Part shown: positions 56,713-64,000 of the stretch, piece after piece
Position numbering within the stretch: the stretch's first letter is position 1
Layout: each line of letters begins with the position of its first letter
Assembly: GCF_000420705.1 (NCBI RefSeq)
Contig: NZ_ATVL01000012.1
Span: forward strand, 1-64,000
Length of the DNA stretch: 64,000 bases
Reading direction: 5' to 3'
Source of the DNA: Hymenobacter norwichensis DSM 15439
GTDB taxonomy: Bacteria > Bacteroidota > Bacteroidia > Cytophagales > Hymenobacteraceae
Made by a program: the position numbers and the translations under genes
The notes under the pieces: model-generated
The model's database searches: none
What the model saw: the letters and a program-made list of their open reading frames with translations, nothing else
What the model was told of the DNA's origin: nothing

Positions 56713-58551
56713 TTACTGCCGCTCTAGAGCCAGCGTGTAAGCCCGGTCGTAGTAGATGCGAAGGTTTTTCCAGTCGAAGATTTCGGCGTTGCTTTCCACG
56801 TTGTTGCGCTGCATGATTCGCTCGCGGCGCGTGAGTAGCACGAAGTTCCACATCATTTCGGTCAGCTCCTCGGCCGATTCGTCGAAGCTCTTTTCCTGGC
56901 GCTGCACCACGTAAATGCCTTTGTCTTCGTGGGCGTCTACGTTTTGCATCACGTAGTCGCCGAAGCCGGAAAGGTCGCTGGTGATAGCCGGTACGCCGCG
57001 GGCCACGCACTCCAGTGGGGTGTAGCCCCAGGGCTCGTAGTAGCTTGGGAACACACCCAGGTGGCAGCCCCGCACAAACTGCCCGTACTCCATGCCAAAC
57101 AAGGGCGAAGTTGGCGACACGAAATCAGGATGGTAGACGATTTTCACCCGGTCGTGCTGGTGGTTGATGAGGCCGGCTTTGCGCACAAAGTTCAGGATGT
57201 CATCTTTCTGGTCGTCGACTAGGTTGTGGGTGATGACGGAGGGCAGGCTGTTGGTTTTCCAGCTTTGCAGCGTACGGCGGTAGCGCAGCTTCCAGTAATC
57301 GTCTACCATGGCACTGAGGTCGGGCAGGCGGTGGTCGGTGGAGGCAGCAGCGGCGTAGAAGAGCTTCTCACCCACTTGCCGCTCAATGGCCTCGCAGGTT
57401 TCCTGCACCTCATCCAGAATAGCGCGGTTTTGCAGAATCAGCGGGTTGATGCTGGTGAATGGGCGCTTGGTGATGAAGAACATGACCACGTTGCCTTCCA
57501 GTCCGCTTTGCTGCAAGCGGTAGTTGAGCCGAGCCAAGGCTTCTAGGGTCAGGTCGAAGCCTTTGTTGTGGTACTCGTAACGGCCGCTCGTGAATAGGTA
57601 CAGCGTCTTGTCCAGGTCAAAGGAGTAGCTCTGGAAGAAGTGCGCCATCACAAACTCGTGGATCTTGCTCTTGTATTGCTGGTGCAGGTTCTGGAACTCA
57701 TGCAGCGCTACAAACCGCTCGATGTTGAGGCCGTTGGGCAGTACGGCATCCGGAATCCGGTCCAGCAGGTAAATGCACTCCCGCACGGTCAACTCGCTCA
57801 CGGTGGTAAACACGTGGGCTCCGTGGGCCGCGGCCCGCTCAATCGTTACGGCCGGCTCGATGTTGAAGTGCTTGGCCTCGGGCAGCCAGTCCACTTGCAT
57901 GAGGTGATCGTAGAAATTGGGGTCGTTCATGGCCAGGTAGCGGCCCAGTAGCGTGGCGTGAGTGGTGAACACCAGATGCACCGGCGTTTGCTCGCGGCGC
58001 AAAGCCGGAATGGCCACGCCGGTCATCCACTCATGGAAATGCGCCACTACCTGCTGCTCGGCGTCTTTCTCCTCGGCCAGCACTTGCAGGAATATCTTGC
58101 TCAAATACCCAAACGCCTCCACCTGGTGCAGCAAATCGTCGTTGTCGGGCGACGGAATGCGGTGGTGGTCCCAGAGGTCGTACTTGATTTGGCCCAGCAT
58201 TGGGTAGGCCTGGTAGGGGTTGAGCAGTACGGTGCGCGGGCGGCCCGTTACCAGCCACACGCCTAAGCAAACATCGTAGCCGAGTTGACGCATGCGGCGC
58301 ACGGCGCGGGCAAACGGGTCGGAGAGGGTGCTGAGCTGATAGTCGTCGTAGGCTTCAAACTCGCCTTGGGCCTGCTTTGGAAAGTAGGGGCCGAGCAGGC
58401 AGTACCGGTCGTCCCAGCCTTGCATGGTGGCTGGTACTTTGCTGCGGATAACCGTGTAAATACCGCCCACCTGGTTGCAAACTTCCCAGGCTACTTCAAC
58501 GAGTAGCGCATTGGGAGCAACAGGAGCGGGAGCAGAGGAAGGAACTTGCAT
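56713..58551 (-). CDS. Glycogen synthase, GT3 (eukaryote-like) type
   Basis: A 612-residue GT-B enzyme that extends glycogen. The start VEVAWEVCNQVGGIYTVIRS is the GT3 signature with the arginine and glycine loop. Further: LFTSGRYEYHNKGFDLTLEA, HPDFVSPTSPLFGMEYGQF, and the donor-site VFPSYYEPWGYTPLECVARG followed by VPAITSDLSGFG. GT3 synthases are typical of fungi and animals and of some Bacteroidota. The GH13 gene lies upstream on the same strand, separated by a long palindrome. Confidence 0.93.
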   Translation of the reverse strand: MQVPSSAPAPVAPNALLVEVAWEVCNQVGGIYTVIRSKVPATMQGWDDRYCLLGPYFPKQAQGEFEAYDDYQLSTLSDPFARAVRRMRQLGYDVCLGVWLVTGRPRTVLLNPYQAYPMLGQIKYDLWDHHRIPSPDNDDLLHQVEAFGYLSKIFLQVLAEEKDAEQQVVAHFHEWMTGVAIPALRREQTPVHLVFTTHATLLGRYLAMNDPNFYDHLMQVDWLPEAKHFNIEPAVTIERAAAHGAHVFTTVSELTVRECIYLLDRIPDAVLPNGLNIERFVALHEFQNLHQQYKSKIHEFVMAHFFQSYSFDLDKTLYLFTSGRYEYHNKGFDLTLEALARLNYRLQQSGLEGNVVMFFITKRPFTSINPLILQNRAILDEVQETCEAIERQVGEKLFYAAAASTDHRLPDLSAMVDDYWKLRYRRTLQSWKTNSLPSVITHNLVDDQKDDILNFVRKAGLINHQHDRVKIVYHPDFVSPTSPLFGMEYGQFVRGCHLGVFPSYYEPWGYTPLECVARGVPAITSDLSGFGDYVMQNVDAHEDKGIYVVQRQEKSFDESAEELTEMMWNFVLLTRRERIMQRNNVESNAEIFDWKNLRIYYDRAYTLALERQ

Positions 58552-58702
58552 ACAGTGGATGCTTGGTGGGAGAGCGGCAAGATAGGTTTCTGGCGGCGTT
58601 TACCTAGCCTGCTTATAGCATGTACCCGATATAAAAAGCAGGGTTTCGTGGGCGCGCAAGAAAATAGCGATATGATTAGCAGCCAAAACCCAACGGATTT
58701 AG

Positions 58703-58780
58703 CCCGCCGAAGGCGCAGAAGGAGCGCAGAAGTGGCAGAACGATCTGCCACTTCTGCGCTCCTTCTGCGCCTTCGGCGGG
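58703..58780. repeat. Perfect 37-bp palindrome
   Basis: Bases 58703-58739 and 58744-58780 are exact inverted copies with a four-base loop. Arms contain the phased run ggcgcagaaggagcgcagaa. It lies about 150 bases upstream of the glycogen synthase start and 15 bases beyond the GH13 gene stop. It lacks a T-run, so its role may be mRNA 3'-end protection rather than termination. Confidence 0.8.
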
Positions 58781-58795
58781 AATCGTTATACCGGT

Positions 58796-60613
58796 TTATC
58801 CCGGCTCCTGCGATATAATCAGTACCGAGTAGGGGGCCAGCCCGAACGAAGCGTGGAAGGCCTGGTCGTCGTAGATGCCTTCCTCGGCGTGAGTGTCGAG
58901 GCTGTCGAAGTTGCCAAACTCTTGGTCGTAGCCTTCCCAATCGGAATTGAAGCGCACGCGCCAGTTGCCGCCGCGGGGCAAGCCAATGGTGTAGGCATCG
59001 TGGGCACGGTTGGCGAAGTTGGCTACTACCACGGTGGTGTCGCCGGGGCCCGACTGGTCGCGGCGGATGAAGGCCAGCACCTTAGCGTCGTTGTTGAGGT
59101 GGTGCACTTCGGTATGCTGGCCGCTGAGGCCGCGGGTATGGCCGTCGAAATTGCGGCGCAACGCAATCAGGTCGTGGTACATGCGCACGAGGCCAGGGCG
59201 CTGCTCAGTGTGCTCCCATTCCAGGGGCTGGTCGTCGGAGAAGTGGCCAGCGGCTAGCATTTCCTGGCCCTGAAACATCATGGGCACACCCGGCGAAGTG
59301 AATACCAGCGCGGCACCTAGGGTGGAGCGTTTCTTGGAAAACCAATGGTCGGCCTGGCCAGGCATAATTTCCTCGGCCACTCGCTGCTTGCCGTTGGCTA
59401 CCTCGTCGTGGCTCTCGGTGTAAATAACCCGCTGGAAAGCGTCGCCGTTGTACTTGCTAGTAATGGTTTCGGCCACTTTCTGCAAGTCCCGGTCGTCGTC
59501 GGAAGGGGTGGTGAGGGCGTCGCGCACAATATTGACGAAGGCTGCGTCCCACTGCGTAGAGAAGCCCTGGCCGCCTTCTTCGGGACGGCGCGTGATGTAC
59601 TCGTTGCCTTGCAAATCCTCGGCAATCATGATTTTCCAAGGCATGTGCTGGTGCACTTCCTCGTTGATCCACTTCATCAAACTCCAGCCTTCAGGCAGGT
59701 CGCGGGAGGGGTCGGAGGAACCATCCACGTTGCGGATGTGCGAAATGGAGTCGCAACGCAGGCCGTCCACGCGGTACTCTTCCAGCCACATTAAGGCATT
59801 GTCGCGGATGTAAGCCCGCACGGCGTCGCGGCCGTAGTCGGGGCGGTTGTGGCCCCAGGGGGTTTCGGCGCGCCAGTCGTTGTAGAAGTAGATGCCGCCG
59901 CCGTCATTTTCCTGCCAGCCATCAAACTGCCAGAGGTCCAAGTCGCCGGGGCCGAAGTGGTTGTACACCACATCCAGAATTACGGCAATGCCGTGGCGGT
60001 GAGCTTCCTTCACCAGCTGCTTGAACGCCTGTGGGCCACCGTACTCGGTTTCCAAGGCAAAGGGGTGGGAGGGATTGTAACCCCAGCTGCGGCCGCCCGG
60101 AAACTCAGTGGGCGGCATAATCTCAATGGCATTTATGCCTAGCTCACGCAGGTAGCCGAGCTTTTCAATCACATCCAGAAAGGTGCCGGGCCGGGTGGGG
60201 TCGGGCGCGTTGAAGGTGCCTACGTGCAGCTCGTAAATCACTAGCTGGTTCCAAGCGGGCATTTCAAACTGGTCATCTTCCCAGTCGAAGCTGTGGTCGG
60301 GCACGATAGAGTTGCCGGCCGAGTGCGTTACTTGGCGGGCGTAAGGGTCGTTGCGGGTCAACTCGCCGGTAGGCGTGGTCAGCTGAAACTTATATTCGGT
60401 GCCTGATTCGATGTCGGCAAAGTCGGCGGCCCAGTAGCCATCGGCTTCGTGGGTGAGGGGATGCGTGCTGGCATCCCAGTCGTTGAAGGGGCCTACCACC
60501 GAAACGGCTGTGGCCGCGGGTGCCCAAACGCGAAAAGTGGTACCGTGGGGGTGTGGTAAAGCACCCATGCCAACTTGCAGCACGGGGGTAGAGGGAGGAG
60601 CGGTTTCGAGCAT
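58796..60613 (-). CDS. GH13 alpha-glucan enzyme (branching enzyme/alpha-amylase type)
   Basis: A 605-residue enzyme. A CBM48-type domain (about 15-95, GTTFRVWAPAATAVSVVGPF) precedes a GH13 barrel (about 115-480). Catalytic motifs: LDVVYNHFG, VDGLRCDSI (nucleophile Asp), MIAEDLQG (acid/base Glu) and YTESHDEVAN (stabilising Asp). A beta-domain ends the protein. It could be a 1,4-alpha-glucan branching enzyme or a trehalose-forming TreZ-like enzyme; next to glycogen synthase the branching role is favoured. Paired promoter elements were not found. Confidence 0.85.
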   Translation of the reverse strand: MLETAPPSTPVLQVGMGALPHPHGTTFRVWAPAATAVSVVGPFNDWDASTHPLTHEADGYWAADFADIESGTEYKFQLTTPTGELTRNDPYARQVTHSAGNSIVPDHSFDWEDDQFEMPAWNQLVIYELHVGTFNAPDPTRPGTFLDVIEKLGYLRELGINAIEIMPPTEFPGGRSWGYNPSHPFALETEYGGPQAFKQLVKEAHRHGIAVILDVVYNHFGPGDLDLWQFDGWQENDGGGIYFYNDWRAETPWGHNRPDYGRDAVRAYIRDNALMWLEEYRVDGLRCDSISHIRNVDGSSDPSRDLPEGWSLMKWINEEVHQHMPWKIMIAEDLQGNEYITRRPEEGGQGFSTQWDAAFVNIVRDALTTPSDDDRDLQKVAETITSKYNGDAFQRVIYTESHDEVANGKQRVAEEIMPGQADHWFSKKRSTLGAALVFTSPGVPMMFQGQEMLAAGHFSDDQPLEWEHTEQRPGLVRMYHDLIALRRNFDGHTRGLSGQHTEVHHLNNDAKVLAFIRRDQSGPGDTTVVVANFANRAHDAYTIGLPRGGNWRVRFNSDWEGYDQEFGNFDSLDTHAEEGIYDDQAFHASFGLAPYSVLIISQEPG

Positions 60614-61024
60614 GGAAGTAGAAAGGAAGTCAACCAGAAATCTGGGGTTGAGTCTTTTACTGTGAAGGTGCGGTTAAGGTTGGGGTTGGCGCTTAGTGGT
60701 TGGTTTCTGGCTTTCCTGGCGCCCCCTGCCTCTTTCCTAGAGGGCAGGTGGCGCCAGACTAAGCAGCGCAGCCGCTCCGGCTCACGCCTAAGCAACTGCT
60801 AGCTAGCGGACATATGAGCTGCTTTTCAAATAACTATACTAGCTCATAACCAAGTAGTCGTCACGTCGGCAACAGCTGGAATGTCGGCGCTGCCTCGTTA
60901 GATTCCTGGTCTCCCACAGGAGAGGGGCCGAGAGGTGAGGCCCCGGTAGAACGACGTTGCTAAGGGTATTTCCGGCAACGCGCGGTTCAGCTTCGCCGTT
61001 GGGAGAGAGAGTTTTCGCTGTCTT
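60614..61024. other. Divergent intergenic region with a long hairpin
   Basis: About 410 bases. A 14-bp stem, tggcgccccctgcc (60717-60730) with ggcaggtggcgcca (60743-60756), one mismatch, lies near its left third. A second, weaker ggggcc/ggcccc pair is near 60924. The remaining sequence resembles worn repeat DNA rather than genes. It must also carry the promoters of the two divergent genes. Confidence 0.5.
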
Positions 61025-62335
61025 ATGCCTCTCCTGTTTCGCCTTTTGCTGGTGTTGCTGCTGGCCTTGCCCGCCGCGCCGGCTGCTGCCTACTCGGTGC
61101 TTACTCACCAGGCCGTTATTGATTCCACCTGGGAGCGGTGCCTGGTGCCCCTGCTGCGCCAGCGCTACCCCACCACCGACTCGGTGCAGCTTATCGAGGC
61201 CAAGAGCTACGCTTACGGCGGCGCCATTTTGCAGGATATGGGCTATTACCCGCTGGGCGCCGAGTTCTTTACCAACCTCACGCACTACGTCCGTAGTGGC
61301 GATTTTGTGCGCAACCTGCTACGCCAGGCCCGCACCCCCACCGAGTATGCCTTTGCCCTAGGCGCCCTCTCGCACTATGCCGCCGACAACGTGGGCCACC
61401 CCGAGGGTACCAACCGCATTATGCCCACCGTGTACCCCAATTTGCGCGCTGAATACGGCCCTGTTGTTACCTACGAAAATGCACCCATCCGGCATACCGA
61501 GCTGGAGTTTTCGTTTGATGTGGTGCAGGTAGCAGCTGGGCGCTACCGCACTCAGGACTACCACAAGGCTGTGGGGTTTCAAGTGAGTAAGCCAGTGCTG
61601 GAACGGGCGTTTCGGCAGACGTATGGGCTGGAACTCGGGCAGGTATTTCTGAACGTGGATGTGAGTGTGGCCTCGTTTCGGTTTGCCGTCAACCAGCTGC
61701 TGCCGGCCGCGGCGCGGGCCGCCTGGCACAGTCAGCACAAGGAAATCCGGCGGGTGAGCCCCCGTACCCGTCGCCGCGAGTACCTCTACAAAACCAACCG
61801 CCGCCGCTTCGAGCAAGAGTATGGCACCAGCTACGAGAAGCCCGGTTTTGGGGCGCGGCTGGCGGCGCGGGTTATCAACCTGCTGCCCAAAATCGGCCCG
61901 CTGAAAACCTACGCCTTCGAGTTGCCCAGCGCCGACGGGGAAAAGCAATTTCGGCGCAGCTATCGGGCCGTGCTGGGGCAGTTTTGCGCCCTCGCCGCCC
62001 AGCTTCCGCCCGACACCACTGCCCTGAACCCGCACCTGCTGAACACCAACCTCGACACCGGCCAGCCCACCCGCGCCACCGCCTACCAGCTCGCCGACGA
62101 GTCGTACGGGGAACTGCTCCGGGAGCTGCACAAGCGCAAATTCGAGCACATCACGCCCTCCCTCCGCGAAGAGCTGCTAACGTACTTTGCCAACGGTATT
62201 CCTACCCCCGCCCAGCAAACCGACCGCAAAGCCCCCGACGACGACGATAAGGAGGCAGATGACCAGCGCGAAGAAGCTCAGGAACGCCAAAAAACTGCCG
62301 AGGCCCTGGAAGCCTTGCGCCAGTTGCTGCCGTAA
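61025..62335 (+). CDS. Zinc-dependent phospholipase C-like protein
   Basis: A 436-residue secreted protein. The signal peptide ends near residue 22 (PAAPAAAYS), directly before SVLTHQAVIDSTW, where the tryptophan/His start and the zinc-binding His of the family lie. YGGAILQDMGYYPLGAEFF and ALGALSHYAADNVGHPEGTN carry further zinc-ligand His and Asp. The last 60 residues are acidic and charged (KAPDDDDKEADDQREEAQE). Such proteins are common in Hymenobacteraceae, and hydrolytic activity is inferred from the fold only. Confidence 0.88.
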   Translation: MPLLFRLLLVLLLALPAAPAAAYSVLTHQAVIDSTWERCLVPLLRQRYPTTDSVQLIEAKSYAYGGAILQDMGYYPLGAEFFTNLTHYVRSGDFVRNLLRQARTPTEYAFALGALSHYAADNVGHPEGTNRIMPTVYPNLRAEYGPVVTYENAPIRHTELEFSFDVVQVAAGRYRTQDYHKAVGFQVSKPVLERAFRQTYGLELGQVFLNVDVSVASFRFAVNQLLPAAARAAWHSQHKEIRRVSPRTRRREYLYKTNRRRFEQEYGTSYEKPGFGARLAARVINLLPKIGPLKTYAFELPSADGEKQFRRSYRAVLGQFCALAAQLPPDTTALNPHLLNTNLDTGQPTRATAYQLADESYGELLRELHKRKFEHITPSLREELLTYFANGIPTPAQQTDRKAPDDDDKEADDQREEAQERQKTAEALEALRQLLP

Positions 62336-62374
62336 GCAAACGGTGTCATTCCTAAGTTCTGGGGGCGAGCTATT

Positions 62375-63076
62375 TTACTGGGTTGCGGTCTGCGTGATGA
62401 CAGCGGGGCTCCACTTCCGGTTTTGGCAGCGCGGGCAGGTTGTAGCCGGTAGCTGGTCGGCGTGAGTGAGATGGCCGCATTTGGTGCAGGCAAATGTACC
62501 GGGTACGTGGGGCTGCTGCCGGATGTAGTCTTGGTCCCAGTCGGGGGCCAGGGTGAGGCCGGGCTGGGGCGGGTTCTGCTCCACGAGGGTGAACGAGCCG
62601 TTGGCTTCCATGTATAGCCGCTTCACCTGCCCCAAGTTGGTGATTCCCTGGCTGCGCAGCTTGGCAAACACCCGCTCCGGCGACAACACCGCCTCCGCCA
62701 TGTCGTTGAATTGCAGGCAGCCGTCGGCCACCATAATGCCAATATCTCCTTGGGAAAGTTGCTCGAAGCGGCTGTTGCGCATAGTGGCCCGTGCTATCAG
62801 GCGCTGCCCTACTACTAGAATACTGGCCACTACCAGCGGCGGCAGTAGCCCTCGGTCAGGGGCCAGTACGGCCACGCCGCCCGCCGCTGCCAACGATACC
62901 ATTGCTGCCATTTCGTTGCGGCTCAGCTGCTGTCCCATACGCTTGCCCATCAGGCGCATTGAGCCCACCAGCAGCGCGTATATGAAGGAAACCCGAATGA
63001 CACCTTCCGCTAAAAAGCTCCAGGGTACATCCCCCAGAAGCATTCGCATACCATCAAACAGCTTGAAATCAGACAT
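62375..63076 (-). CDS. DUF421 (YetF-like) membrane protein with zinc ribbon (copy 1)
   Basis: A 233-residue protein. Three N-terminal membrane segments (about 21-40, 50-68 and 70-88, with LMGKRMGQQLSRNEMAAMVS between) match YetF/DUF421. The cytosolic domain follows (QGDIGIMVADGCLQFNDMAE, ITNLGQVKRLYMEANGSFT). The C-terminus adds a four-Cys ribbon: CTKCGHLTHADQL with CPRCQNRKW. Start at 63076 (MSDFK); an upstream ATG at 63133 is less likely. It is paralogous to the next gene. Confidence 0.88.
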   Translation of the reverse strand: MSDFKLFDGMRMLLGDVPWSFLAEGVIRVSFIYALLVGSMRLMGKRMGQQLSRNEMAAMVSLAAAGGVAVLAPDRGLLPPLVVASILVVGQRLIARATMRNSRFEQLSQGDIGIMVADGCLQFNDMAEAVLSPERVFAKLRSQGITNLGQVKRLYMEANGSFTLVEQNPPQPGLTLAPDWDQDYIRQQPHVPGTFACTKCGHLTHADQLPATTCPRCQNRKWSPAVITQTATQ

Positions 63077-63275
63077 AGAATAGAGAGGAAGAATGAGAAG
63101 ATAAAAGGATAAGAACGGCGCTTGGTTGTGCATCTGTGTTCAGGGCGAGACGCCTTGACAAGCTCGGAAGGACACCCGCTTTTGCCTACTGGCTTGCCCA
63201 AGAGTGGCGGTTGCACAATGAGGGTACTTGCGCATAAGGTGCGGGGTAGAACGTGAAACTCACCAGCTCACTATT

Positions 63276-63965
63276 TCACTGCACTGCGGTAGTCCATTCA
63301 TCGTGGCTGCAGTTGGGGCACTGCTTGCCATTGTGGGCGTGAGGCTGGGCTAGGTGGCCGCAATAGAGGCATACTTTCTGCTCGTCGGACGTAGCAAGAA
63401 TTTCCAGAATCCGTTGGTCTTTGGCTGGAAATACGCTCAGGCCCGGCGGGGGCGTTTCGTTTTTGAAAACGCTGAAGTTGCCGTCGCCTTCCAAGTACAG
63501 GCGCTGCACTTCGCCCAACTGCCTGATTTTCTGGTCGCGCAGCTGGGCGTACAGCTCGTTGTGCGAAACTGATTCAGCACGCAACTGCTCGACTTGAATC
63601 ACGCCGTCTTTGACGAGCAGCGTCAGGTCGCCTTGGAGGGTGACCTCCACGCGACGGCTTTTCAGGGCCAGCCAGTTGAGGCCACGCTGAAATAACAGCA
63701 CGCACAGCAGCAACAGTGCCACCGGCAGCAACCCCCGGTTCGGAATCTGCATGCCCACCGACACGATGCCGCCCAGCATAATCATCACGCCCAGCTCGGT
63801 GATGGTGAGCTGCGCGCTCATGCGCTTGCCCAGCAGCCGCATGATGCCCAGAAAAAACAAGTAAATCAGCAGGGTACGGACCACCACTTCCCACGCAAAT
63901 ACGCCCGGCGTGTCGCCGAACAGCAGGCGCTGCCAGTCGCCTAAGTGAATATCTTCCTTCGTCAT
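63276..63965 (-). CDS. DUF421 (YetF-like) membrane protein with zinc ribbon (copy 2)
   Basis: A 229-residue paralogue: membrane segments at about 22-40, 52-65 and 72-88 (VVVRTLLIYLFFLGIMRLLG, GVMIMLGGIVSVGMQIPNRG), the YetF domain (QGDLTLLVKDGVIQVEQLRA, LGEVQRLYLEGDGNFSVFKN) and a ribbon CLYCGHLAQPHAHNGKQ with CPNCSHDEW. Both copies keep four Cys in the same place, which supports a shared metal site. It lies about 200 bases from copy 1 on the same strand, near the window end. Confidence 0.88.
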   Translation of the reverse strand: MTKEDIHLGDWQRLLFGDTPGVFAWEVVVRTLLIYLFFLGIMRLLGKRMSAQLTITELGVMIMLGGIVSVGMQIPNRGLLPVALLLLCVLLFQRGLNWLALKSRRVEVTLQGDLTLLVKDGVIQVEQLRAESVSHNELYAQLRDQKIRQLGEVQRLYLEGDGNFSVFKNETPPPGLSVFPAKDQRILEILATSDEQKVCLYCGHLAQPHAHNGKQCPNCSHDEWTTAVQ

Positions 63966-64000
63966 CGTGCTCTACTCCCCATTTGGTTATAAGGCTAAAC

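Noticed and set aside
61358..62149. 263-codon minus-strand frame
   Set aside because: Antisense to the phospholipase C-like gene, whose signal peptide and zinc motifs are clear.
1..64000. CRISPR array, prophage, transposase or tRNA genes
   Set aside because: No regularly spaced repeats, phage structural genes, transposase motifs or tRNA cloverleaf were found by reading; short diverged ones could be missed.

Overview
The window looks like a chromosomal segment of a Hymenobacter-like member of the Bacteroidota (Cytophagales). The support is a SusC/SusD pair with its own ECF sigma factor and FecR anti-sigma factor, repeated upstream boxes matching the Bacteroidota -7 element TAnnTTTG, DUF4199 membrane proteins, a eukaryote-type (GT3) glycogen synthase, MenA, many lipoproteins, and mostly GC-rich coding sequence. 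No phage, insertion sequence, CRISPR array, tRNA or replication origin was seen. The window opens on the last bases of a 23S rRNA gene, followed by 5S rRNA and a terminator.

Layout. 0.5-7.4 kb: a BatA-type membrane protein, two DUF4199 proteins, three glycosyltransferases (GT2, GT-B, GT9) and a DUF7079 gene interrupted by an in-frame amber codon. 7.9-14.2 kb: purB, a glycosyltransferase-51 protein with an AsmA-like N-terminus, a HAD hydrolase, TerC and a dolichol-phosphate-mannose-synthase-like GT2. 14.6-17.8 kb: an operon of ECF sigma factor, HEAT-repeat anti-sigma factor and two DUF4097 envelope proteins. 17.8-26 kb: protoporphyrinogen oxidase, a GmhB-like phosphatase, two tiny paralogous lipoproteins, arginine decarboxylase divergent from an arginase-family enzyme, a YbaY-type lipoprotein and argS. 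26-33 kb: SusD, SusC, FecR and an ECF sigma factor. 33.4-40.3 kb: LOG-family hydrolase, glutathione peroxidase, menA, a nuclease-helicase (DUF2075) followed by KptA, a DUF4349 lipoprotein and a thioredoxin-reductase-like flavoprotein. 40.4-45.2 kb: a TonB-dependent receptor-like barrel and a second sigma/anti-sigma set. 45.4-55.7 kb: DEAD-box helicase, oxidoreductase, methyltransferase, CoA-transferase, trpS, queuosine precursor transporter, RNase Z and a STAS protein. 55.7-64 kb: DUF4198 protein, glycogen synthase, a GH13 glucan enzyme, a zinc-dependent phospholipase C-like protein and two DUF421 proteins.

How the genes work together. Three sigma/anti-sigma loci suggest heavy envelope and surface sensing. 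The SusCD/FecR/sigma set is a complete cell-surface signalling and uptake module. Glycogen synthase and the GH13 enzyme form a glycogen pair. Arginine decarboxylase and the arginase-family enzyme compete for, or act in series on, arginine. The most interesting accessory unit is the low-GC nuclease-helicase directly followed by an RNA 2'-phosphotransferase, a possible RNA-repair or defence module. Other points of note are a long leader with a 19-bp inverted repeat in front of arginine decarboxylase, two CPAYSS lipoproteins of about 50 residues, several possibly leaderless promoters, and a dispersed family of large palindromes.
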